From contig CM045758.1 of assembly GCA_025200525.1 (NCBI GenBank), positions 167,364,261-167,428,260 of the forward strand: DNA of 64,000 nt, read 5' to 3'. The DNA comes from Camellia lanceoleosa. Lineage: Eukaryota > Streptophyta > Magnoliopsida > Ericales > Theaceae. Shown piece after piece: positions 43,573 to 53,882 of the stretch (its first letter is position 1; the number at the start of each line of letters is the position of its first letter). The position numbers and the translations under genes were made by a program. The notes beneath the pieces were generated by a model. It was not told the DNA's origin. It was given only the letters and a program-made list of their open reading frames with translations, and did no database searches.

Positions 43573-46012
43573 TGTCACGTCCTAAACCCGCCCCTATATG
43601 TTTGGCACCGTAACCGGCCAGTAATCCGAGGATTACCTACGGCCTCTGAACAGATTAACAAAATATTAGGGGCTAGCGGAAGCAAATAATAATATACAAC
43701 GTCCATTGAGCGGTGCAGACATATATGAGACAGAAGAATTTTAAACTTTTTATTTACATATATATATATACACATGACTTGAAGAACCAAACAAGAAAAC
43801 ATAACTTAAACTTTACATTACATAACGATAACACTTATCATATATGGAACCTCCACGGGAGGCACATAGGTTGGCTGACAAAACAGATTTTAGACAGAAG
43901 CCTCTAACCTGGTCACGCGCCTGATCACCTACATACATAAATAATACAGTAAGCTAAAGTCCAGTGAATAATAACAGAGTAAAGGGTTTAATGAATGATG
44001 TCCATCATAGAGTTAGAAACCAAAGTTCATATCAGAAACACAATCTTATCAGAAGTAGAGTCTTATGCAATTTCAGATTTCAAATCAGGAACAGATTCAG
44101 ATACATACTCGTTTTCATATTCATACTCATATTTTGCATAAGGTCATATGTGGTACACCCATTAGCTAACAGATCAGATAGGTCCAGAGACCACAGACAG
44201 AGTTGGTACCAACAACCATAAAGGTCCATATCTTGCACGCAAGTAGCCATGGTATTATTTCACAGTAAGGGCGAATCTGATAACCACTAGATTGTTTCCG
44301 GGCAAGGGCCAGATCCACGGTATTATTTCTCCCAGGTAAGGGCCAGATCCACGGTATTATTTCCCCCGGGTAAAGGCCAGATCCACGGTATTATTTCTCC
44401 CGGGTAAGGGCCAGATCCACGATATTATTTCCCCCGGGTAAGGGCCAGATACTAAGAGTGCCACAATTACTTTTCAGAAAACTGGACATTCCTTCATTCA
44501 TTTCCAACATATCATAGCTTTTCAAGAATCAATCATTTCGTATCATAGTATACTGAAAATACATAACATTGAACATAACTTTACAAAGTTATTACTCACA
44601 GTGGGCGTTGATACAAGTAGACAAAGTCAAGAGGGTCAAACGGGTTGCGGCACGTGACCTACATAACACATTACGGATACACACTTTGAAATATGCACTC
44701 AAATTGTACAAAACTTGCATCCACGGTTCTAAGTGTGTACCTAACCCCTTACCCTTATTATGGAGCCTTAAACATGGCCTAGGAATGCCTAGGATGGAAT
44801 GGGGTGTAAAATGTCATAGAAAATGTTTTTCAAAAGTTCTTTGAAACAGGGGTCTCGCCGAGCGAGCCTTCCTTCGCCGAGCGATCTCGATGAAACAAGA
44901 AAATATCGATGCGAAATTTTATGCGCGATGCTCGCTCGATGCTCGCTCGAGCGGAGCTCGACAAAGGTGCTCGCTGGAGCGAGGAATCCTTCGCTCGAGC
45001 GAGGAAGCAAAATCTGGAATTTCCAAATTTGTCTTCCAAGTTCGAACCAAGCATTCTTCAACCACAAACTCAACCTCTTGGACTCAAATTCTGGAAAAAC
45101 ATTTCAAACTCAGAGTACAACAAGTTTTAAAAGCCAATTTATAAAATCATTGCCCAGAAGTGAGTCCATTTGAGCACCATCGCCATAGATTTCCAAGAAC
45201 CAAGTTTAAACACACATGCATGAGTTCAAGTCCATTTCAAAGCTTCAAATCATGATCCAAGGCAACATTTAACCCAGAATTTTGATGAATTCATGGACTT
45301 AAGCAAAAACATGAACATGCATGTAGAGATTTGATACAAAACAACTTCATATGCCAAGAACATGTACATGCATGCATGAACTAGGCTCCAACTCAACATA
45401 TTTGGACCAATTCAAGGCTCCAATTACTAAAGGCTCAAGAACCAAGCATGAACAAGTTCAAAGACATTAAACAAGGGTTAAATTCTCTTACCTAAGTCTT
45501 CAATTACTAGCCTTGAAGTTCAATTTGCCAACATATACTTCAATTTCCTCAAGATCATCAAATTGTAGCCAAAATCCTCAATTCTCCCTCTCTCTCTAAT
45601 GTCGGTTGAGGACTCAAAATAGGTCAAGGAAGATGTTTTGTTTGAGTGTATGAACTCAAGAATAAAATTAAACAATAGCCACTCAATGGCAATTTCAGTA
45701 ATTAAGCTAGGTTCATTATTAAAATGTTATTTAATCAATTTTAAACATTCCAAATCGAATTTTAATTGAACCTACCATAAATTTACATCAAATCTAACTA
45801 GTCTAAAACTCCAATCGATTTCGAAATCGGGTGCCGATAAGGCTTCCGATTTGCGAATTAAAGTTTTGAACACGAACAGATATTTCAACACCGAACAGAT
45901 AAAAACATATAATTCATGCAATGCATACGTAAATTAGTCCCTAATTTCCTTTTAATTATTATTAGGCTTAATTAAGTTCCATTTAGCGTTAATCAGGGTC
46001 GGGGTTATTACA
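43573..46012 (-). repeat. LARD-like 5' LTR
   Basis: On the plus strand it runs from TGTCACGTCCTAAACCCGCC to GGTCGGGGTTATTACA. It is close to the left LTR apart from two extra 34-bp units (44245-44455), a rearranged palindrome cluster (44855-45003) and scattered substitutions. The high similarity suggests a fairly recent insertion. Confidence 0.93.
44245..44455. repeat. 34-bp tandem repeat in the LARD-like 5' LTR
   Basis: About six units, marked by GTAAGGGCCAGATCCACG-type words, are present against about four in the left LTR. The first unit is diverged. Confidence 0.85.
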
Positions 46013-46017
46013 ATTTC

Positions 46018-46571
46018 CTGGATTACTTTTGTTGGTATGAGGCAATGTGAACCAGTGCTCTTTCTCTTCTTTCTTCTACAAGGTTGAGCTCCAATGCTAT
46101 GGCTTCGCCATTTAAGTCTGGATCAAAATTTTCGCTGCGAATTGTGAGGAGGCCAACTTCTAGTGGGATTACTGCTTCCATACCATAGGCTAAAGAGAAT
46201 GGAGTTTCTCCTGTTGACCGTCGAGGTGTGGTACCATTTGCTTGGGGATATGCCGGTGTAGAATTGTATAACTCTATCTTATACTCTTCACAAAAGCCTC
46301 TAAAGATTCTACCGTCGAACTGAGTGCCGTTGTCTGATATTAGGGCTTTTGGTATGCCAAACTAAGTGATGATATTCTGCCAGACGAACTTCTTCACGTC
46401 TTTTTCCTTGATTGATGCCAAGGCTTCTGCTTCCACCCACTTTGTGAAGTAGTCGGTTGCTGCGAGAAAGAACTTCCTGTTGCCTGGTGCTATTGGAAGT
46501 GGTCCTACTATATCCAGGCCCCATATTGTGAAGGGCTATGGGCTGGTTAAGGGTAGAAGCTCTCTGGCAGG
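46018..46571 (-). pseudogene. Gypsy integrase catalytic core, glutamate region deleted
   Basis: Read on the minus strand, GNRKFFLAATDYFTKW (about 46440-46490) gives the first catalytic Asp and GIPKALISDNGTQFDG (about 46310-46355) the second. The next block, PAYPQANG (near 46235-46260), jumps directly to TTPRRSTGETPFSLAYG. In related integrases about 30-40 residues, including the catalytic Glu, lie between these two. The core therefore appears to have lost its third catalytic residue by an internal deletion. Several stops also occur in the region. Integrase would insert the cDNA into the chromosome. Confidence 0.75.
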
Positions 46572-46808
46572 TTAATGTATTTGGTGTGCGAACTTTTGAC
46601 ATTTCTCGCACTTCTTCACATACTTCTCTGAGTCTGCTTGCATGTAAGGCCACCAATATCCTTGCGAGATTGCTCTGTTTGCTAGTGACCTTCCCTCTTG
46701 AAGGTTTCCGCACACGCCTTCGTGTATTTCGAACAAAAATGCTTCAACTTTGCTGGGATGAACACACTTTAGATAAGGTCCTAAGAACGATTTCTTGTAC
46801 AATACCAA
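46572..46808 (-). pseudogene. Gypsy integrase zinc-binding N-terminus
   Basis: EIHEGVCGN..EGRSLANRAI, GYWWPYMQADSEKYVKKCEKCQKFA carries His and the Cys-x2-Cys of the HHCC zinc-binding domain that precedes gypsy integrase cores. The frame is 78 codons and is offset from the RNase H frame upstream, so at least one frameshift separates them. Confidence 0.85.
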
Positions 46809-46846
46809 AGATGGGAAGAGTCAAAATCGTTGTGACTTTGCTCTTC

Positions 46847-47524
46847 TTATTCTGGCGCTTTCTTTTCTTTCGGTAGAGTGCCATCTTTTAAGAACAATAT
46901 GATGAGATCCATCCAAGAAGGGTCTAGCTTGGCGCAACATACCTCTTTTGCTTCGGGGTCTTCAATGCTTGGTCTAGGTAGGTAGTCGATCAGCAATGGA
47001 TGAGGGATGGAAGTATCTGCCATTGAAGCAAAGCTTGCTAATTCATCTGCTCTGCTGTTTTCCTCCCTGCCGATTTGTTCTATCCTGACTACTTCAAATT
47101 TCTTGATTTTTGTCCTGACCAACTCTTGGTACTTAGCCATCCTGTTGTCCTTTGCTTTGTAATCGCCTGAAATTTGGTTTACCACCAGTTATGAGTCGTT
47201 GTAAACCATTAGCTCGGTGGCCTTCATGTAGAATGCTGATTTGAGGCCTGCAAGAAGTGTTTCATACTCCGCTTCGTTGTTTGATGCTGGAAAGCCAAGG
47301 TTGACTGCTTGCTCCACTACTAGGCCGTCTGGAGAGATGAGGACTATGCCGAGTCCTGCTCCATGCCGGTTGGATGCTCCATCCACGAAGAGCTTCCACA
47401 TCTCTCCAACGAATAACTTCCAGCAAGTGGAGGGATCAGATAATGCCTTGGGGTCCAGAATGTTGCTGGTGTTTTCTTCAAGGTCCATGCTTGCTGTTTG
47501 CCCCTTGCTATCTGTTTGTACCAA
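46847..47524 (-). pseudogene. Second (archaeal-type) RNase H of the gypsy element
   Basis: Two frames in the same phase are split by one stop (TAA near 47186). [19 protein letters not shown] holds the first catalytic Asp, [14 protein letters not shown] the Glu, and the stretch just before the stop ([10 protein letters not shown]) the next Asp position. NQISGDYKAKDNRMAKYQELV and REENSRADELA follow. An extra RNase H of this type between the usual RNase H and integrase is a mark of the Tat group of plant gypsy elements. Confidence 0.85.
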
Positions 47525-47669
47525 GTCTTAATTTGTTGGTGAGTCTTGGCTTGATGTAGCATGGTTCGCTTTTTCCTTGCTTTCTTTACTCTGGCCTGCT
47601 TTGTCTGACCGAGTGTCTCGGCCAGAGTTGCGCTATTCCAAATCAACTTCTATCCCTAGTTTGGTTGTG

Positions 47670-49100
47670 TCACCAGTCGATCAAGCAGATATGATGACTT
47701 CGGTAATTCACGACAAAGTCTGCCAAAGCTTGGGCCTTTATCGCGGTTCTGGGTTGGAACTTGATTTCGAATTGTCCCAACTCTACTGCCCACTTCAAAA
47801 TTCGCCCAGAAAAGTTCACCCTCTCAAACAAAGCTTTTAATGGGAAAGCTGTGAGGACGACTATGGTGTGGGCGTGAAAGTAGTGCGACAATTTTCTTGA
47901 GGGCAACATCAAGTCCAATGCCAGTTTTTCCAGTGGCAAGTACCTTGTTTCAGCACCCAGCAATGTCTTGCTGACATAAAAGATGGGCAGATGTTGGATT
48001 CCTTCCGCATGGTCCAACACGGTGCTGATTGCGTGCTGAGAGACTGCCAGGTATAGGAAGAGTTCTTCTCCAGGTATTGGGGTGACAAGCAGTAGTGGAG
48101 AAGACATGTAGTCTTTTAAGCTTTCCAGAGCGCGGTCGCATTCTTCATCCCACTCGAACTTGGCTTTTAATGCTTGAAAAAATGGTTGTAGTCTGTCTGA
48201 CGACTGGCTAATGAATCGGTTGAGTGCAGCTGCCATGCCGGTGAGATGCTGCACTTCTTTTACTGAGTTAGGCCTCTCTAGGTCCTGAATAGCTTTGATC
48301 TGGGAGGGGTCTGCCTTTATACCCCGGTTGATCACCAGGAAGCCTAGGAATTTGCCAGATCCTACACCAAACGCGCACTTAGATGCATTAATGTGCAACT
48401 TGTGCCTCTTCAGAATCTGGAACATCTCACCTAGGTCCCTTAGATGGTCGTTCTTATCCTTGCTCTTGACCGCCATGTCGTCGATGTAAGCCTTCATTGT
48501 TCTGCCTAACAATGGCTCAAACATCTTGGTGACCATTCTCTAGAATGTTGCCCCTGCGTTCTTTAGGCCAAAGGGCATGACCTTGTAGTAATACAATCCT
48601 CTTGGAGTTGTAAAGGACGTGACCTCCTGGTCTGGTTCGTACATGGCGATCTGATGGTAGCCTCTGTACGCATCAAAAAAGCTAAGTCGGTTATGTCCCG
48701 CTGTTAGGTCTACCAGTTGATCTATCCGTGGTAGGGGGAAGCTGTCCTTTGGGCATGCTTTGTTGATTGTCTTATAGTCGACGCAGACACGCCATTTGCC
48801 ATTCTTCTTTGGCACCACGATTGTGTTGGAAATCCATCTGGGATAGTGCACCTCTCTGATAGCTCCTGCCTCTAGCAGATTTCTCACTTCTTTTGCCACT
48901 ATCTCGGCGTGGTAAAGTGCCGATCTGCGAGTGCGCTGAATGATTGGTCTGGCGGATAGGTGGACATTGAGTTGGTGACAGATGAAGTTTGGATCAATGC
49001 CTGGCATGTTGTAGGGTGTCCAAGCGAACACTTCGATGTTAGAGGTCAAGAATTCCAAGACCTCTAATCTCTCAGTCTTGGACAACGACGAACCGAGCAA
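47670..49100 (-). pseudogene. Gypsy reverse transcriptase and RNase H
   Basis: The first frame (48540-49100) has PYNMPGIDPNFICHQLN, VPKKNGKWRVCVDYKTINKA, SFFDAYRGYHQIAM and FGLKNAGATF. One stop (TAG, near 48540) then interrupts the same phase. The second frame (47670-48536) starts [11 protein letters not shown] and contains the YIDD active site in [11 protein letters not shown], then [22 protein letters not shown] and the RNase H-like [18 protein letters not shown]. Apart from that stop the domain is unbroken over nearly 480 codons, the best preserved part of the element. Confidence 0.9.
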
Positions 49101-49188
49101 AAAAAGCTTATCCGGGTTCTTTTCATCTATTCTACCTCTACCAAGTCTTCCATCTTTTGATCACCGCTTTGCCAACATCTGCAACAAT

Positions 49189-49860
49189 TCATTGCTCTCG
49201 TGTTCTTCCAATCGAATAAACATATCCTTGGCAAGGTATGCTGCCATTAACTGTGACAAAGCATTGCTTGGACATAATTTGGTCTCCAAAGACCTCTTCA
49301 ATTACCCCGGCTTCGTTGGGGAATCGCATTACTTGATGGTAAGATGAAGCTATTGCTCGCATGGCATGCAGCCATGTTCTTTCCAAGATTATGTTGTAAG
49401 TGAAAAGGACCTTCAACACCCAAAATTCCACTTGTTTTGTCACGCTTCCTGCCCTGACTAAAAGGATAATCTTGCCGATTGGCCATTCTGGCATTGAGTT
49501 GAATCCGATCAGGGGAGATACAGCTGGCGCCAAGTCTTTGTCCTCCAATTTCAGTTGTTTGAAGGTGTCGTATGAACTACCCTGGTCAATCAAAATCCAC
49601 TTGACGTCAAAATCCTTGACTCAAAGAGTGACAACCAGGGCATCATTGTGGGGACAATATATCCTCACCAAGTCTCTATCTGAAAAAGAGATGACGTTGG
49701 TGGCCTCCGTTCTTCCTTTCTTGATTGTGGGTTGTGTACTTAGAACCTCCCTTAAGTGCTCAGCCTTTTTTATCATGTCCCTGAGCTCACATACGCGCTC
49801 AGGTTCGCATACCCCATGTATTACGTTTATCACGCCTTGAGATGGGGCGTCGATTGGCAT
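49189..49860 (-). pseudogene. Gypsy protease region
   Basis: Frames 49621-49860 and 49189-49593 share a phase and are separated by a single stop (TGA at about 49619). NVISFSDRDL precedes the stop; KWILIDQGSSYD with the catalytic Asp and PLIGFNSMPEWPIGKI follow, the usual blocks of gypsy aspartic proteases. The site reads D-Q-G-S-S. WVLKVLFTYNIILERTWLHA matches the C-terminal part. The protease would cut the polyprotein. Confidence 0.82.
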
Positions 49861-50144
49861 TCCGTTTGGGTGGTTGTCATTCTTGAAATTGGGTCGCCTC
49901 CTTCAATGTATTTGTCCAAGTGCCCGGCTGCCACCAGCTCTTCTAGATACTGTCTCAATGGTGTACAATTTTCAGTGCGGTGCCCCTTTTCTTTATGGAA
50001 GGTGCACCATGATCTTTCGCCGTAGTCCTTCTGAGCCTCTCCTAGCTTAGCAGGCCATCTGACGAAACGTTCATCGCGTATCTCACTTAGAATTCGGTAG
50101 ATTGGCTTTTTGAATACCATGGTAATGGCAGTGTGGACTCTCAA
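49830..50144 (-). pseudogene. Gypsy gag C-terminal zinc-binding part
   Basis: WCTFHKEKGHRTENCTPLRQYLEELVAAGHLDKYI holds a Cys/His cluster of the form C-x2-H-x4-H-x4-C, the variant zinc finger of many plant gypsy gags. The 104-codon frame is out of phase with both neighbours, implying frameshifts on each side. Confidence 0.8.
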
Positions 50145-50155
50145 CCATCTTTTAC

Positions 50156-50722
50156 CTAGTCTTCTCCGTTGTCCCGCCTGCCTCGTCCGTTTTTGTTCGG
50201 ACGTTTCATCGCTGCGTTGACCTTTGCCGCGGTCTTTTTATCTAGTACTGCGGTCGTGCTAGACTTTGCTTTAGCACGGGCGCCATCCTCTTCCATCCTA
50301 ATGTGCTGGTGCACTCTTTCCATTAAGGCTTCCATCGTTAGAGGTGGCGTCATGGTAATTGAGTCCCTTAGTCTGTTCCCAACTGGAAGGCCCCTTTTGT
50401 ATTGTGCGATGGCGAGATTGGTAGGACAGTCCCCAATTTGGTTAAAGGTCTCCCAGTAGCGACTATTGTAGGATCTAAGTGTCTCATTGTCGCCCATGTC
50501 AATGGAGAGAAGCTGGTCGATCTCCACTGGCGTTTTGGTGTTCGTTCTGAACCTTGTTATGAACGCCTCCGCCAATTGCGCCCAGGAGGCTATGCTGCCT
50601 TCTGGAAGTTTTTCGAACCAAGTCAAGCCTAGGTCACCAAGGCTTGATGGGAAGAGGATGCACATCAAAGCCTCGTTTCGACGATATACCGCCATAACCT
50701 GGTGGAAGTGGCTCAGGTGCAT
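50156..50722 (-). pseudogene. Gypsy gag core (retrotransposon gag domain)
   Basis: MHLSHFHQVMAVYRRNEALM, LGDLGLTWFEKLPEGSI, SWAQLAEAFITRF, DNETLRSYNSRYWE and the ALMERVHQHIRMEE region are typical of the retrotransposon gag domain. The frame holds 188 codons and ends in a basic stretch. Upstream the reading continues in another frame (50634-51302). Gag would assemble the particle. Confidence 0.88.
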
Positions 50723-51302
50723 ATAGGGATCTGTCTTTCCTCAGACGTGGTGAATTTGGGCCGAGGAAGCTCGAAAGTAGGGCGCTGATTGCCGAAACGA
50801 ACGGCGAGCTCTGCAGCCTCGCTAATGCTTTGTCCGTTGGTTCGTAGGCAGGGCGCGGTAATGGCATTCCAACCTCGACGTTTCCATGCGTCCGAGGAGC
50901 CAATCGCTGAAGGGCAGATACCCTGCGAGGGTCGCGCGTCCTATTATCCTCCTTCCATCGTGCCCTTTCTTCCAGCACGGTCCGTAAGTCGGATGATCTT
51001 GGCAACTCTGTCTGCCTAGATGATGTCTGGTGCATGCGCGAAGGCCGATAGGTGCTTTCCTCAGTATCTGACCTCTTAGTCCTCGTTCTCTCAAACCTGG
51101 AGCAACGAGTCCTGGAGGTTTTGGATTGAGTATCGTCTGTCCTGAGGCTTCTACTATTTGCTTGTAATGGCGTGGTATGCCTACCACGGTCTTCTAAGTG
51201 GCGAGGGGGCGTCTTACTTTTGCGCCCCTCTCCTGTCGCCACTCCTTGTCCCTTCATCTGGCGCTTCATAATCTCCATGTCCGCCGCCATCCATCGTATC
51301 AA
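50634..51302 (-). pseudogene. Gypsy gag N-terminal, Arg-rich part
   Basis: The 222-codon frame starts MIRWMAADMEIMKRQMKG and is rich in Arg, Ser and Thr. It ends in the wrong frame: its last 40 residues overlap the gag core, which is read one base over, so a frameshift lies near 50745. A possible longer 5' part (51303-51600) has no intact start. Confidence 0.65.
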
Positions 51303-51605
51303 TTCGTCCTACTCCTTCACGCGGTCCTCCAGAACTTGAGGATCAATCTTTCGCCTTTGTCTGTCAGGACTTTGTGAACGAGAGTGACGGGGGCTGTTAT
51401 TCCGCCTCCCCCTAGCATCCCTCCTGGGGTTATGTCGTTGGGGCTCCAAGTCCGTTATGGAAGGGACAGGAGGCAAACCTTCGCACCTTCTACCTCATTC
51501 TGGGGTTTGACCATCAATGGCGGACTGCGGGAAATCTTCGTTGTGCGCCATTACTTTTTATTAGTAAGGAAAACTTAATCAAGAGGTTCTATTCGTTCTG
51601 TTTGT

Positions 51606-51620
51606 TTCCACAGATGGCGC
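51606..51620 (-). other. Gypsy primer binding site
   Basis: Minus-strand TGGCGCCATCTGTGG, two bases from the 5' LTR. TGGCGCC fits the CCA end of a tRNA such as tRNA-Asp; the remaining bases match less well, so tRNA identity is uncertain. Confidence 0.65.
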
Positions 51621-51622
51621 CA

Positions 51623-52383
51623 ATTGTACGGGAAAGAAATAAACCTTCTCGTATAATCCTATTGATCAAGTTTGTGCTCCTCCATATGTCGTCGCTTTAC
51701 TCCCTAAAAACACAAACGTGAGCTAGCCAGCGGGTGTGTGCCGGAAACCTCTCTGATGCCTAAGTCAGCAAAATAGACAAGTAGACAAAAGCTCTATATA
51801 TTCGGAAATCAAAGTTGTGTGTTCCCTCTCCATAGATGATGAGGTGAGCTTTTATAGGTTCCGTGTGACACAATCCTAGTAAGACTCTTACTCCTCCACG
51901 TAGAGTCCTCCTAGGATTCACATTCCTGAAAGATAATGCTTATCCTTCAACACCCCCCTCACTACTTAAACCAAGTGAGATGGTTTTACCATAGTCGGAT
52001 TCCAATATGACCGAGGTAAACAAGGCTATGTCAAGCTGCAGAATAGACCGAACTACACTTAGTTCGGTTCTTCCTTTCGCTACTCTTACCTCGGTTCCTC
52101 CTGCACAAACCGTGCTAATCATAGTGTTTGTTTAGACTATACTAACAATTGGCTACGTCTGATCGAGCTAGCCGCACTATGCCACGACCGGGCTAACTCA
52201 ACGTAGTAATCTGGCGACCGAGCTATCTGCAGTGCTCTCCTGGACCGAGATAACAATAGGCTCCCTGGAACCGGACTAACTTTAAGGCCTTCTGGGACCG
52301 GACTAACTTCAAGGCCTTCTGGGACCGGATTATCTTCAAGGCCTTTTTACTTAGCCCTTCATATTGTGGCCCACAACGGCCCA
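51623..52383 (-). repeat. Gypsy 5' LTR, truncated
   Basis: It starts TGTACGGGAAAGAAATAAAC on the plus strand and is close to 33175-33960. It ends abruptly at 'GGCCCA' where the duplicated host segment begins. The two sides share only the short word TTAAA at the joint. Confidence 0.85.
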
Positions 52384-53882
52384 TTAAATGAGCATAGAAT
52401 AAATTTGACTTCAAAAATTAATGTGTTTCAAAATGTGTTTAATATTAATTTATCTAACTATCGTTCAAATAGATCTTAAACAAACTTTAAATTGACCAAA
52501 TTAAAAGTTGAGCTTGAGTAATTTATTTTTTTATATTACATATAAACGGATTGAGATAAGAAGCAAGTTGTTGAAACTTAACAAATTCTAAAATATATTT
52601 TTAGTTTAGGGCCCAGCTTCTCTCCAGTCCAAATCTGGACTGGACGGTGCTGTCCGACCTTTGGGGCCCACTACGGGTCGTGTTTCGATAATATAAACCG
52701 TTCAATGTGTAGAACTCGTCGAGTACTATATGCTTGTAAAAAATCACGTTGATCGAATATCAATAGCTATATGATCAAATCAGTTTTTTGTAAGCCATTT
52801 ATTTTTCGCCGTCCATTTTTTTTCATAAAAAACTGATTTGATCATATAGCTATTGATATCCGATCAACGTGATTTTTTTTAAGCATATAGTACTCAACGA
52901 GTTCTACACATTGAACGGTTTAGATTATCGAAACACGACCCGTAGTGGGCCCCAAAGGGCCGGACAGCACCGTCTAGTCCAGATTTGGACTGGAGAGAAG
53001 CTGTGGCCTTTAGTTTATTTACATAACAATTAGGGATTGTTTGGCATGACCCAAATAAGTGTATTTTTTTGTCTTTTTATGAAAAGATGTGCAGAAAAGT
53101 AGAGAGGTGATATGATGAAAAAAAATAAAAAGGTGAATTATTTTTGGGTTGCCAAACTTGACCTTAATCCCAAACAAATTTTTAATAAGTCAAACATAAA
53201 TTAAACTCCAATAACTTGGTTGATTTTACTAGCCTACCCCTAGTTTAGCTTGAACTCTAAACCCCAAATAATGTGCAAAAGAATTTTAAATGTTTGTGGT
53301 CACTTGTTATTCGGATAATTGTATTTACACTAAAAAAATTATTAAGCACGTTCAATTTCTTAATACACTCTATTAAATTATTTAAACTTATAATATATTC
53401 TCAATATATCTTATGTTTTTTCCCAAATGATCCTTCAAGATACACGAAATAATAAATAAATCAAAAATCTCAAATTACACCATTTTTATTTTATTTTTTT
53501 GAACTCAAATTACACCACTTTCAAAAGCCTTTTCAAAAACCCTTAAATAAATTTCTCATTACTATTATTCCTTTTATTCAACAAATATACAATAACATTC
53601 AGGAACTAATTGACACATTTAAAAACCACAAAACTAAATTTTTAATCATGTAAATCTAATCAAAATTATTGAATTCTAAAAGAAACACCAACTATAGGGT
53701 CAAAGCAATCATGGAAGATGGCTTCATTCAAGGAATATGGCAGTAGCTTTCAACAGCAAAAATTGAATATATCTATATGATATATATACATACATATATC
53801 TGATATATATATATATATGTGCGCGCGCGCGCACGCTTGTGCATTATTAATAAAGACAATAAACAAGAGGATTGTAGAAGAA
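52384..53882. repeat. Duplicated host segment, right copy, with inserted MITE
   Basis: It matches 32088-33174 throughout, apart from the insertion 52609-53008 plus one copy of its 9-bp duplication and some substitutions. Unlike the left copy, it continues past GTAGAAGAA without interruption (GATAGTAATGGG). It thus shows the sequence before the gypsy insertion. Near the right end a TA run passes into a GC run (53801-53833). Confidence 0.9.
52609..53008. mobile_element. Mutator-type hairpin MITE, 400 bp
   Basis: TTTAGTTTA at 52600-52608 and 53009-53017 is a perfect 9-bp target duplication. The termini CAGCTTCTCTCCAGTCC and TGGACTGGACGGTGCTGTCC are repeated, inverted, at the right end, and almost the whole element folds into one long hairpin around 52790-52830. 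It is absent from the left copy of the host segment. A relative is cut by the left window edge (1-112). Confidence 0.85.

Larger units (their letters stand above)
38616..46012 (-). mobile_element. Non-coding LTR retrotransposon (LARD-like), 7.4 kb
   Basis: Two direct LTRs of 2373 and 2440 bp flank 2584 bp of internal DNA. ATTTC at 38611-38615 and 46013-46017 is a perfect 5-bp target duplication. A primer binding site at the right and a polypurine tract at the left set the orientation as minus. No gag or pol frame is recognisable inside, so it would depend on proteins from another element. Size and structure match the LARD class (large retrotransposon derivatives). It interrupts the gypsy integrase. 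Confidence 0.9.
33175..52383 (-). mobile_element. Ty3/gypsy retrotransposon, Tat-like, degenerate
   Basis: This is a minus-strand element with gag, protease, reverse transcriptase, RNase H, a second RNase H and integrase in that order. Two LTR copies both start TGTACGGGAAA on the plus strand. The second, archaeal-type RNase H between RNase H and integrase and the opposite-strand accessory gene between pol and the 3' LTR point to the plant Tat group. Without the 7.4-kb insertion (38616-46012) it is about 11.8 kb. All reading frames have stops or shifts. The right (5') LTR is cut off at 52383 by the duplicated host segment, so no target duplication can be tested. Confidence 0.88.

Noticed and set aside
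32088..53882. The segment duplication as a pure assembly artefact
   Set aside because: It cannot be excluded without reads, but the two copies differ by substitutions, by a microsatellite change and by a MITE with its own exact duplication, which argues for two real loci.
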